Origin: Amycolatopsis mediterranei
GTDB taxonomy: Bacteria; Actinomycetota; Actinomycetes; Mycobacteriales; Pseudonocardiaceae
DNA: 64,000 nucleotides
Assembly (NCBI RefSeq): GCF_026017845.1
Contig: NZ_CP100416.1
Coordinates: 782,589-846,588, forward strand
Reading direction: 5' to 3'
Shown here: piece after piece, positions 48,459-56,440 of the stretch
Layout: each line of letters begins with the position of its first letter
Numbering within the stretch: the stretch's first letter is position 1
Notes under the pieces: model-generated
What the model was told of the DNA's origin: nothing
What the model saw: the letters and a program-made list of their open reading frames with translations, nothing else
The model's database searches: none
Position numbers and translations under genes: made by a program

Positions 48459-48562
48459 CCCAGTCCTCCTTCGACAGCCGAGGTCAGCTTCACCCGGACC
48501 AGACGTAAGGACAAGCGAAATTAACTGCATGAACACTTAAGCTGATCTGTACGATCGAGGGC
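48459..48562. promoter_or_regulatory. Divergent promoter region of EamA exporter and LysR regulator
   Basis: A 104-base gap that becomes AT-rich at 48518-48545. TTAACTGCATGAACACTTAA has TTAA at both ends and suits a LysR-type T-N11-A site. Position relative to the regulator start is typical for autoregulation. Confidence 0.45.
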
Positions 48563-49465
48563 ATGCTGGACGTCCGCCGCATGCAGGTCCTCCGTGCCGT
48601 CATCACCAGCGGGTCGATCACCGCCGCGGCCCGCAACCTGGGCTACACGCCGTCCGCGATCAGCCAGCAGCTGTCCACGCTGGAGCGCGAGGCCGGCACC
48701 GAACTGCTCGAACGCGTCGGGCGGGGCGTCCGGCCGACGGCGGCGGGTGCGCTGCTGTGCGAACACGCCGAGACGCTCAGCACCGAGCTCGCCAAGGCCG
48801 AGGCGGCGCTGACCGAGCTCAAGGAGGGCCGCACCGGCCGCGTCACCATCCGCTACTTCGCCACGGCCGGTGCGTCGCTGGTCCCGCCCGCCATCGCCGC
48901 GGTCCGCCGCGAGCACCCCGGCGTGCGCCTCGACCTCAAGCTCGTCGAGCCGGACGACCCGATGGTCGACGTCGAGGCGGGCCACGCCGACGTCGCCATC
49001 ACCGTCTTCCCGCGCCGGACGCCGCCCGCCAAGGGGGTCGAGCTGGTGCACCTGCTGGACGACCCGTACCGGGCCGTGCTGCCGAAGACCCACCCGCTGG
49101 CCCGCAAGCGCGTGCTCGACCTGACGGACTTCGCCGAGGAAGCCTGGGTCGGCGTCGACGGCCTGCCCGGCATCTGCCGAGACATCCTGGACAGCGCGTG
49201 CGCGTCCGCCGGGTTCACCCCGAACGTCGTCGTCGAATCCGAGGACTACCAGACGGCGCAGGGGTTCGTGGCGGCCGGCATCGGCGTCGGCCTGATCCCG
49301 GAGCTGGGGCTCGGTGCGCAGCACCCCGGCGTCGTCGTCCGCCGGATCCGCAACCCGGAACCCTTCCGCGCCATCCACGCCGCCGTCGCGTCGCGCGCCT
49401 GGGGCCACCCGGCCGTCCGCACGCTGCTGGAAGCCATGCGCGCGGCGACCGCCAAGGTGGCCTAG
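48563..49465 (+). CDS. LysR-family transcriptional regulator
   Basis: A 300-residue LTTR. The winged helix shows LDVRRMQVLRAVITSGSITAAARNLGYTPSAISQQLSTLEREAGTELLERVGRGVRPTAAG. The effector domain has VTIRYFATAGASLVPPAIAAVRREHPGVRLDL, EDYQTAQGFVAAGIGVGLIPEL and a typical C-terminal end. It is divergent from the EamA exporter and so is likely its activator, responding to the exported compound. Its stop overlaps the pseudokinase stop on the other strand by 4 bases. Confidence 0.92.
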   Translation: MLDVRRMQVLRAVITSGSITAAARNLGYTPSAISQQLSTLEREAGTELLERVGRGVRPTAAGALLCEHAETLSTELAKAEAALTELKEGRTGRVTIRYFATAGASLVPPAIAAVRREHPGVRLDLKLVEPDDPMVDVEAGHADVAITVFPRRTPPAKGVELVHLLDDPYRAVLPKTHPLARKRVLDLTDFAEEAWVGVDGLPGICRDILDSACASAGFTPNVVVESEDYQTAQGFVAAGIGVGLIPELGLGAQHPGVVVRRIRNPEPFRAIHAAVASRAWGHPAVRTLLEAMRAATAKVA

Positions 49466-50574
49466 ACGAAGAACAGCTCCGTGACGAGGATGCCGACCAG
49501 CACCGCGGCGAGGATCGCGGCCACGGTGACCAGCGTCTTCTTCGACACCGGCAGGTTCCAGGCCTCGGCCTGCTGCGCCGCGGCAGCGGGCGGCGGCGCG
49601 TACTGCGTCATCTGCGAAGCCGGCGGGACCGGCGGGATCTGCTGCGTCGCTCCCTGCGCGTAGCCGGGCGGCGGCGTCATCGGGTACTGCGGCTGGAACT
49701 GCGGGCCCGACGGCGCCATCGGCGGCCCCTGGGGCGGCATCTGCGGGGCGCCCTGCGTTGCCGGCCAGCCGACGGGCATGGTCGGCATCGCCGGCGCGGT
49801 CGGCGGGATGAACGCCGTCTCGCGGCCTTCGGTGATCGCCTTCAGCGAGTGGACGGTGTCCGCCATCGTCGGCCGGGTGGTCGGGTCCGCGCGCAGCATC
49901 TTGCGCAGCGCCTCGGTCAGGACGCCCGAGTTCTGCGGCGGGCGTTCGGACGACTGGCCGTCGTCCCCGAACGGCGGCACGCCCTCCACGGACGTGTAGA
50001 GCGTCGCGCCGAGGGAGAAGACGTCCGACGCCGGCGTGCCCGGCAGCCCGCGGGCGACCTCGGGCGCCACGTACGCCGGGCTCGGCCCGCCGCCGCTGAT
50101 GCCGATGTCGGTGAGCTTGACGCCGCCGTCGTCGGCCAGCAGCACCGTGCCCGGCTCGAGGGTGCGGTGCACGAAGCCGGCCCCGTGGATGGCCGCCAGC
50201 GCGTTCCCGAGCTGGATGCCCAGCAGTGCCGCCTGGTCGGGGGTGAGCCGGCCGTGCTCGGCGAGGAACGTCGCCATGCTGCGCGACGGGATGTACTCCA
50301 TCACCAGCCAGACGTCCTGGCCGTCCGGCAGCACGTCGAACACCTTGATCGCGCACGGGTGCTCGATCCGGGCCGCGTCCTTGCCTTCCTGCATGGCGGC
50401 GGCCCGCGCTTGCTCGGCGCGCTCACCCGCGCCGACCGGCAGGTACATCCGCTTCATCGCGACGGTGCGGAACAGCCGCGTGTCGAACGCGAGCCACACG
50501 ATGCCCGCGCGGCCGCGGCCGATCGGCTGGTCCAGCCGGAACCGGCCGCCGACGATGGTGCCTTCAGAACTCAA
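49462..50574 (-). CDS. Predicted Ser/Thr pseudokinase, membrane-anchored
   Basis: A 370-residue kinase-fold protein. The glycine loop (GRGRAGIVWLAFD) and Lys41 (VAMKRM) are kept, but the catalytic loop reads HRTLEPGTVLL (136-146) where active kinases have HRDxKPxN: Asp, Lys and Asn are replaced by Thr138, Glu140 and Thr143. DFG is DIG (156-158). Catalysis is therefore very unlikely, although nucleotide binding is possible. A Pro/Gln/Met-rich linker (about 250-340) and one C-terminal helix (TLVTVAAILAAVLVGILVTELFFV) follow. It starts with TTG 50574 after GAGGTAAG, 13 bases behind an active kinase gene, so it may act as its regulator or substrate. Confidence 0.87.
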   Translation of the reverse strand: MSSEGTIVGGRFRLDQPIGRGRAGIVWLAFDTRLFRTVAMKRMYLPVGAGERAEQARAAAMQEGKDAARIEHPCAIKVFDVLPDGQDVWLVMEYIPSRSMATFLAEHGRLTPDQAALLGIQLGNALAAIHGAGFVHRTLEPGTVLLADDGGVKLTDIGISGGGPSPAYVAPEVARGLPGTPASDVFSLGATLYTSVEGVPPFGDDGQSSERPPQNSGVLTEALRKMLRADPTTRPTMADTVHSLKAITEGRETAFIPPTAPAMPTMPVGWPATQGAPQMPPQGPPMAPSGPQFQPQYPMTPPPGYAQGATQQIPPVPPASQMTQYAPPPAAAAQQAEAWNLPVSKKTLVTVAAILAAVLVGILVTELFFV

Positions 50575-50587
50575 GACTTACCTCGGG

Positions 50588-52207
50588 TCACGACGTGGGG
50601 GGTGGTGTGGACGTCACCGGCGTGGTAGGCGTCGTTTCCGGAGTCGACTCCGTAGGTGTGGTCGTCTTCGGAGTCGTCTTCGGCGTCGTGGTCACCGGCG
50701 TTTCGGTCGCCCGCGAGGTCGTCGCGCGCTTCGTCGACGAGGTCGTCTCCGACGCGGGAGGGGGCACCTCCACCGGGGTGAACGAGTCCTGGGTCGTGGA
50801 CGGCTCCGACTGCGACGTCGCGACGGGCGACGGCTTGCTGCTGGGCACCGGCGCGGCCGGGGCCTCCGGGTTGTTCGGGCTCAGCAGCCAGACGACGAGC
50901 GCGACCAGGCCCACGACCACGATGCCGCCGATGATCGCCGGGCGCTTCCACGCGCCCGGCTTGCCCTCGTCGTCGTCGACCGGGCTCAGCTGGGGCCGGG
51001 ACCGGGCCGGGGGCGGCTCGGGATCGTCGTCGTAATCGTCGTAGTCGTCCTCGTACCCCTGCTCGTGCGGCGGCACCGGCACGGCGCGGGTCGCGGCCAG
51101 CCCGGGCGGCACGCCCCCGGCCGCGTGGTGGTCGTCCTCGGGGTAGTGGCCGTACCCGTCGTAGTCGTCCTCCGGGTAGCCGGTGCCCTCCGGGTAGTCG
51201 TCATCGTCGTAGTACGGCACGGCCTGCGTCGGCGCCCCGCCGCCGGCGAGCAGCGTGCCCGAGTGACCCGCGGGGATCTCGTCGAACATCTGCGTCGCGT
51301 TCGGGTCGGCGACGGCGGCCGCGCCGAGGACGCCGGCGGACGGCGCCATCATGGTCTCGTCGGCCGGGCCGCCGAGCGGCGTCTCGCCACGGGCGACGGC
51401 GGCGAGCAGTTCCTCGCACTCCTCGGCGGTCGGCCGGTGCTCGATTTCCGGGTGCAGCAGCACGGCCAGCACGCTGGCCAGTGGCCCGGACTGGCGCGGC
51501 GGGTTGATCTGCCCGGCGGCGACCGCGTGCAGCAGGCTCAGCGTGTTCTCGGACAGCCCGAACGGCGGCTGGCCCTCGCACGCCGCGTAGAGCGTGGAGC
51601 CGAGCGAGAAGACGTCGGACTCCGGCCCCGGCTCGCCGCCGATGGCGACCTCGGGGGCCAGGTAGGCGGGAGTGCCGGCGATCATCCCGGTCTTGGTGAC
51701 CGTGACGTCGTCCTTGGCCCGCGAGATGCCGAAGTCGGTGATCTTCACGGTGCCGTTGGCGCCGAGGAGGATGTTGCCCGGCTTGATGTCGCGGTGCACG
51801 ATCCCGACCGCGTGCGCCTCGCGCAGTGCCGCGGCGACCTGGGCGCCGATGCGCGCGACCTCGGTCGGCGGCAGCGTGCGGCGCTCCTGCAGCACGGCGG
51901 CCAGGCTGGTGGAGTTGAGGTACTCCATGATCAGGCACGGCTGGCCGTTGTCGTCGGTGACGACGTCGAAGACGGAGATCGCGTTGGGGTGGTGCAGCCG
52001 GGCCGCGATCCGGCCCTCGCGCATCGTCCGCTGGCGGGCGTCCTCGGCGTCGTGCTCGTCCAGGTGCGGCTGGAGCAGGAGCTGCTTGATGGCCACGGTG
52101 CGGCCCAGGACCTCGTCGTGCGCCTGCCAGACGGCCCCCATCGCGCCCGTGCCGATCCGGCCGACGATGCGGTATCGATCGGCGACCAGACGACCCTCGT
52201 CGCTCAC
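50588..52207 (-). CDS. Membrane Ser/Thr protein kinase (PknB type)
   Basis: A 539-residue receptor-like kinase. Active-site motifs are complete: GTGAMGAVWQAHD, Lys41 (VAIKQL), HRDIKPGNILL (138-148), ITDFGISRAKDDVTVTKTGMIAGTPAYLAPE with threonines suited to autophosphorylation, and SDVFSLGSTLYAA. The kinase domain ends near 275. An acidic, Tyr/Asp-rich juxtamembrane linker (DDDDYPEGTGYPEDDYDGYG) precedes one helix (AIIGGIVVVGLVALVVWLL), and an extracytoplasmic Ser/Thr/Pro tail without folded domain follows. The GTG start has GGGAGGT upstream. The pseudokinase gene follows at once. Confidence 0.93.
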   Translation of the reverse strand: MSDEGRLVADRYRIVGRIGTGAMGAVWQAHDEVLGRTVAIKQLLLQPHLDEHDAEDARQRTMREGRIAARLHHPNAISVFDVVTDDNGQPCLIMEYLNSTSLAAVLQERRTLPPTEVARIGAQVAAALREAHAVGIVHRDIKPGNILLGANGTVKITDFGISRAKDDVTVTKTGMIAGTPAYLAPEVAIGGEPGPESDVFSLGSTLYAACEGQPPFGLSENTLSLLHAVAAGQINPPRQSGPLASVLAVLLHPEIEHRPTAEECEELLAAVARGETPLGGPADETMMAPSAGVLGAAAVADPNATQMFDEIPAGHSGTLLAGGGAPTQAVPYYDDDDYPEGTGYPEDDYDGYGHYPEDDHHAAGGVPPGLAATRAVPVPPHEQGYEDDYDDYDDDPEPPPARSRPQLSPVDDDEGKPGAWKRPAIIGGIVVVGLVALVVWLLSPNNPEAPAAPVPSSKPSPVATSQSEPSTTQDSFTPVEVPPPASETTSSTKRATTSRATETPVTTTPKTTPKTTTPTESTPETTPTTPVTSTPPPTS

Positions 52208-52422
52208 GCGACCTCCCTTTGGGCTCCGGCTTCACCAGGACGGGCGGATCGGTGCCTGGTGACGCGGCCACGAGCACGCCGCTTCGTTGGAGCGTATGCA
52301 CATGTCGTGGGCTCTGAACCGGCTTTTCCGAGACCGGTCCGTGACAAGGCTAGGCGCTCACTCTGCGCACACGAATTCGGCACGGGCACTTGAACCAGGG
52401 GTGAAGGGGTGGTCGCCGTGGG

Positions 52423-52836
52423 CTACATGTACTGGGCCGAGACGAGCTCGGCTTCGGTGATCAGCCCGCCGCTGTCGGCGACCCGGAACAGCTGGGTCAC
52501 GCGCACCAGGGCACCGTCCGGCCGGTGCAGCGTCGCGACAGCGAGGATCGAGCCGTCCGGCTTGATCTGCGTGTCGGCCTCCTGGACGTCGATGGCGTCC
52601 ATCGCGCTCCAGGTGCGGACCAGCTCGCCGGCCGTCCCCTCGACCAGTGCCGGGCTCAGGAGCGCCAGCGCGCCCGCCGAGTCACGGGCGATCTTGGCGT
52701 AGAAGTCCTTGACGGCCTGGATCTTGCGGCTCGCGCTGCGGGCGTCGGCGACGCCGTCCAGGATCTCGGCCGGGATGACGTCCTCGACGCGGACGGCGTG
52801 AGGTGACTCACGCCGTGTGCGCTGCCGATCAAGCAC
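52423..52836 (-). CDS. Small protein with NTF2-like domain
   Basis: A 137-residue soluble protein of unknown function. The segment KIQAVKDFYAKIARDSAGALALLSPALVEGTAGELVRTWSAMDAIDVQEADTQ and ILAVATLHRPDGALVRVTQLFRVADSGGLITEAELVSA look like the alpha-beta cone of the NTF2/SnoaL-like fold. The C-terminal domain of the next gene (53097-54677) has the same pattern. GTG 52836 is the only clear start. It lies on the kinase strand, 215 bases before the active kinase gene, so it may belong to the same signalling group. Confidence 0.62.
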   Translation of the reverse strand: MLDRQRTRRESPHAVRVEDVIPAEILDGVADARSASRKIQAVKDFYAKIARDSAGALALLSPALVEGTAGELVRTWSAMDAIDVQEADTQIKPDGSILAVATLHRPDGALVRVTQLFRVADSGGLITEAELVSAQYM

Positions 52837-53096
52837 GAAAGTCCTCGCTCTGGGTTCCGGGGACGGTCACTCGGCCGTTCGGCCGGGTTTCCGTTGGTCC
52901 GGTCGGCCGACTCGTGGCCGGTTTCCGGATTCGCTGTCGTCAGGTAACCCTGTGCGGACGGCGACCACCAGGCTCTGTCGCCGGAATGCCGTCGCCACAC
53001 GACGAGCGGCAGCTTATGTCACCCACCCGGACCAGGCATAACCGCTCGGCGCACCGCACGTGCATCAGAACGGGCGAACCGCACGTGCAGGATCCG

Positions 53097-54677
53097 CTAC
53101 TGACCGTCAGCCGTGATCTTGTCGCCGTCGCCGAAGGTCAAGGTGCGCTCCTCGACGGTCTTGGTCCCGTCGGTGTGGGTGACTTCGACGGTGTTGACCG
53201 TGACGCCGCGCTGCTGGTCGATGCTGACCTTCTTGACCTCGAAGTAGGCGATCCCGGCGTACCGGTCGGCGAGCGCCTGCGGCCCCTGGTCGTGCAGGTG
53301 GCCGGTGGTCACCGACGACGCCGCGGACGGGTCGGTGGTGACGGTGTTGAAGAACTTCTCCGAGTTGTCCCCCATGGTCTGGGCGTCCGGCGGGAAGGAG
53401 TACCACCACGGCGGCTTGACCGGGGTTTCGCGCTGGGCGGGCGTGACCGGCGGCTTCCGCGGGGTCGCGCCCGGCTCGGCCGGGCCGGGCTTCGCCGGGG
53501 AGGCGGGGGTGGCGGTGCCGCGGGCGGGCGGGGGAGCCACGCCGTCGACCGGCCCGGCGCCACCGCCGCTCTGGGCCTTCCCGGAGGTGGTTTCCGGCCG
53601 CGACGCGGATTCCGGCTCCGGCGCGGAGCCGCCCTGCGTCGGCGGCCGGTGCTCGCCGGTGGGGTCGGCGATCGTCGGCACGCCCTGGTAGCCGGGCCAC
53701 GCGCCCTGCACGGCCTGGTCCATCGGCGGCTTCCCGACCAGGAAGGAGCCGGCGCAGAGCAGGCCGACGACCACGGCACCGGACGCACCGGTGGCGAACC
53801 AGGCGGCCTTCCGCCACGTCTTCGGCGGCGTCACCGACGCGGGAACGGACCCGATCGTGAAGCCGCCCAGGCCGTCGAGGGGAGGGGCGGAGTAGATGCG
53901 GACGTCGTCATCGTCGAAGTCCGCACCCCGCGGCTCGGGCGCGACCAGCGAGACGCGGGTGCGCCGGGCGGCCAGGTCGGCACGGCTTTCGGCGGCCGGC
54001 GCCTCGTCCGGGCCGGGATCGAGGTCGTCGTCTTCGAAGGCGTCGAGCGGGAGACTGCCGTGCGCGGCCGGAAAGAGCGGCGACGAGGGCCGCCGGTCCC
54101 GCGGTTGCGGCAGCGACGGCTGCGGAAGCGGCAGAGACCCGGACACCGGCGGATCGGCCGGCGCGGGTTCGGTGGCGCGGCGCGGGAAAGGGCGGCTGCC
54201 GCCCTCCGGCGATCCGGCCGAGGGGTAGTGCGGCAAGGGAAGGAAGCCACCTCCGGGCGGCTCGGCGGGCGCGTAATGCGGCCAGAAACCGGAGTCTTCC
54301 GGCGGTTCGGCCGCTCCGCGGTGCCACCGGGGGTGGGAGCCACCTTCGGGCGGCTCGGCCGGCGTGTAGTGCGGCCAGAAACAGGAGTCTCCCGGCGCCT
54401 CGGCCGCCCCCCGGTACCGCACGGGAGGCGAGCCACCGTCCGCCGCGTCGGCCACCCCGCGGTACCGCAAGGAATACGAGCCACCCTCCGGCGCCTCACC
54501 AGACCCCTGTCGCCGCAACGGAAGCGAGCCCGGCTCGGGCGCCGCTCCGGCCGCGTGGTGGCGCACCGGGCGGTGCTGGGGCAGCGGGGGCGTCCAGCTC
54601 TCCGCGCCGCCGCGCCGGTGCCGCCCGGGATGCGCGGCCGCCGCGGCGTGCCCGTGGAACTCCGTGCCTTGGCTCAT
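53097..54677 (-). CDS. Single-pass membrane protein with low-complexity repeat tail and NTF2-like outer domain
   Basis: A 526-residue protein of unrecognised function. Residues about 45-190 hold degenerate repeats of roughly 20 residues, for example YRGAAEAPGDSCFWPHY, HRGAAEPPEDSGFWPHY and RRATEPAPADPP, rich in Pro, Glu and Gly. An acidic stretch (DAFEDDDLDPGPDEAP) and LAARRTRVSLVAPEPRG lead to one membrane helix (AAWFATGASGAVVVGLLCAGSFLVG, about 305-330). A Pro-rich stalk and a C-terminal domain (SEKFFNTVTTDPSAASSVT then RYAGIAYFEVKKVSIDQQRG) follow. The inner tail could be a kinase substrate. The start at ATG 54677 has a weak ribosome site. Confidence 0.68.
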   Translation of the reverse strand: MSQGTEFHGHAAAAAHPGRHRRGGAESWTPPLPQHRPVRHHAAGAAPEPGSLPLRRQGSGEAPEGGSYSLRYRGVADAADGGSPPVRYRGAAEAPGDSCFWPHYTPAEPPEGGSHPRWHRGAAEPPEDSGFWPHYAPAEPPGGGFLPLPHYPSAGSPEGGSRPFPRRATEPAPADPPVSGSLPLPQPSLPQPRDRRPSSPLFPAAHGSLPLDAFEDDDLDPGPDEAPAAESRADLAARRTRVSLVAPEPRGADFDDDDVRIYSAPPLDGLGGFTIGSVPASVTPPKTWRKAAWFATGASGAVVVGLLCAGSFLVGKPPMDQAVQGAWPGYQGVPTIADPTGEHRPPTQGGSAPEPESASRPETTSGKAQSGGGAGPVDGVAPPPARGTATPASPAKPGPAEPGATPRKPPVTPAQRETPVKPPWWYSFPPDAQTMGDNSEKFFNTVTTDPSAASSVTTGHLHDQGPQALADRYAGIAYFEVKKVSIDQQRGVTVNTVEVTHTDGTKTVEERTLTFGDGDKITADGQ

Positions 54678-55011
54678 GTGGGCTCGACCACCCGGCGGTG
54701 CGGTCCTGACGCCATCCGGCGGCGAGACGACCCGATCGGAGCACCCTCACGCGCGGAATCCTGTTCGGAATCCTGCGCAAATGCACGCGCACGCGACTGG
54801 AGGCGCGCGGGGCCAGTGCCCCCGCGCGTCCCGCGGGCATCGCCCGACCCAGACGCAAGGGTCCTCACGCCGTCAACCCTAGGAGCATCCGGCGGAGAAA
54901 GTCGCCCCCAAACCTGCAAGTTGCAGAGGTTTCACTCGGTCGGGCGCGACCGAACGGGCGATGGTGACGCTGTGAAGTTTCACCCAGCGCCATCGGCCCT
55001 GATCAGGAGTT
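54678..55011. other. Intergenic region with hairpins upstream of the repeat protein
   Basis: No gene is seen in these 334 bases. GATGG-TGA-CGCTGTGAAGTTTCACC-CAGCG-CCATC (54960-54994) folds into a stem with a bulge, and a TCGGTCG/CGACCGA hairpin lies at 54938-54957. AAACCTGCAA faces TTGCAGAGGTTT nearby. The first may terminate the small membrane gene on the minus strand; the rest is probably promoter for 54677. Confidence 0.55.
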
Positions 55012-55326
55012 TCAGCCTCCCGTGCGGTAACGGTCGCGCGTGGATTGCAGCGCCTTCGTCGCCACCACGCCGCTACCCGCGGCGACGATGATCGCGAAGA
55101 TGTCCAGCGTCGGTCCCCCGGCCGTGAGCAACCAGGCGAAGAGCGAAGCCGCGGTGGTACCGCCGGCAACGGCCCACCTGCTCTTGACGTACTGCGCCAC
55201 CGGAGCGCCCCCGGCCCGCTTACCCGCCGCGTTGTTGAGCAACGCCAGATACCCCACATGGCCCAGCGCGGCCAGCACGCTCGCGAGCGCGACGATGACG
55301 GCGATGAGGTTAACGAGCCAGTCCAT
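55012..55326 (-). CDS. Small three-helix membrane protein
   Basis: A 104-residue protein with three helices (LVNLIAVIVALASVLAALGHVGYLALL, WAVAGGTTAASLFAWLLTAG and TLDIFAIIVAAGSGVVATKAL) and a short basic tail STRDRYRTGG. ATG 55326 begins the first helix. No family recognised. It sits between chorismate mutase and the repeat protein on the same strand. Confidence 0.65.
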   Translation of the reverse strand: MDWLVNLIAVIVALASVLAALGHVGYLALLNNAAGKRAGGAPVAQYVKSRWAVAGGTTAASLFAWLLTAGGPTLDIFAIIVAAGSGVVATKALQSTRDRYRTGG

Positions 55327-55390
55327 GACCCCAGTCTGCCCGCACCGGGGCCCCCGGTGCCTCGGGGAAGTCCCCGAATTCGGGTAACCG

Positions 55391-55687
55391 TTACCGGCCG
55401 AGCCGCCCGCGGCCCAGGTTCAGCAGCGCCATGGCCAGCTGCCGGCCGTCGGGGCCGAGTTCGCGGTAGCGCGCGAGCACGTCCATCTCGCGGTTGTAGA
55501 CGATGCGCGTGCCGCCGGCGGCCATCCGCGCGGCCCCGATCGTCTTGGACACCTCGACCCGGCGTTTGACCAGCCGCAGGATCTCCTTGTCCAGCCAGTC
55601 GATCTCCTCCCGGAGCGACGCGATGTCGTCGCCCGCGGGAGTGTGCTCGGCGGGCTGGCCGTCGGCGTTCGTCGCGTGTGCGTTCAT
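55391..55687 (-). CDS. Chorismate mutase (AroQ class)
   Basis: Converts chorismate to prephenate for Phe and Tyr. The 98-residue all-helical AroQ domain shows IASLREEIDWLDKEILRLVKRRVEVSKTIGAARMAAGGTRIVYNREMDVLARYRELGPDG and ends LNLGRGRLGR. It closely resembles what I recall of the intracellular chorismate mutase of M. tuberculosis (Rv0948c), which also lies directly before uvrD1. The N-terminal 20 residues are a low-complexity extension. Confidence 0.93.
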   Translation of the reverse strand: MNAHATNADGQPAEHTPAGDDIASLREEIDWLDKEILRLVKRRVEVSKTIGAARMAAGGTRIVYNREMDVLARYRELGPDGRQLAMALLNLGRGRLGR

Positions 55688-55733
55688 CGGGACCTCTTCC
55701 TTGAAGCCCGGATTCGGCCCCAGGGACGGCGAC

Positions 55734-55760
55734 AGCCCCGGGTCCGTGGACTCCGGGGCT
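55734..55760. terminator. Hairpin between DUF1707 and chorismate mutase genes
   Basis: AGCCCCGG (55734-55741) faces CCGGGGCT (55753-55760) with an 11-base loop, on the minus strand between the two genes. It could end the DUF1707 transcript or sit in the chorismate mutase leader. Confidence 0.6.
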
Positions 55761-55848
55761 GGCGTGATGGCGGTTCGGGCACTACGCGATCACGGGAGCC
55801 GGAGTCCGGGTCCCGTAGAAAAATCGCTTCGCGTGGTGCCGCATGCGG

Positions 55849-56274
55849 TCAGTATGGCACAGCGGCACGGGGCCGCTGCCGGACCGAGCGCACCCGGGCG
55901 TGGACCAAGAGGCTCATCCCGAGCCAGAACACCGGGAACGCCGGCCAGAAGAACCCGGCGCCCAGCACCGCCCACCGGACGACCACCAGCACGGCGATCG
56001 CGACCACGACGGCGAGGTGGACGCGCAGCGCGGGATGGCGCCGCAGCGCCTCCCGGGTCAGCGGGAAGCCGGGCGACGGCGGCGCGGGCCGCGGCAGGTC
56101 GGTGGTGAGCGCGGCGAGTTCGTCGGTGAACCGCGCGGAGTAGACGCGGCTGAGGCGTTCTTCGACCTCGTCGAGGGTGAGCCGGCCTTCGGCACCGGCG
56201 GTCTGGACGGTGGTGGCGACGCGTTCACGATCGGCGTCGGCGGCCCGGATGCGGGCGGAGCTGGTGTCTTCCAT
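55849..56274 (-). CDS. DUF1707 protein with membrane helices
   Basis: A 141-residue protein. The N-terminal DUF1707 region (EDTSSARIRAADADRERVATTVQTAGAEGRLTLDEVEERLSRVYSARFTDELAALTTDLP) is followed by two helices (VHLAVVVAIAVLVVVRWAVLGAGFFWPAFPVFWLG). DUF1707 proteins usually carry a DNA-binding-like or signalling N-terminus of unknown role. ATG 56274 with GGAG upstream is preferred over the longer upstream frame. It is divergent from pcrA across about 165 bases. Confidence 0.85.
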   Translation of the reverse strand: MEDTSSARIRAADADRERVATTVQTAGAEGRLTLDEVEERLSRVYSARFTDELAALTTDLPRPAPPSPGFPLTREALRRHPALRVHLAVVVAIAVLVVVRWAVLGAGFFWPAFPVFWLGMSLLVHARVRSVRQRPRAAVPY

Positions 56275-56440
56275 GTCGCCGATGCTCCGCGCGTGGAACC
56301 CGCGGCGCGTCGGGTGGCAGGCGACATCCGGAGCTACGCCCACCGCCGTAGCCGCTCGCGCCGACCGGGCGTCCGCCCGCCCGACCCGCCTCGGCACGCT
56401 GTGCCGCACTCCCACCCACCCGGGGTAGCGTGGACGCACG

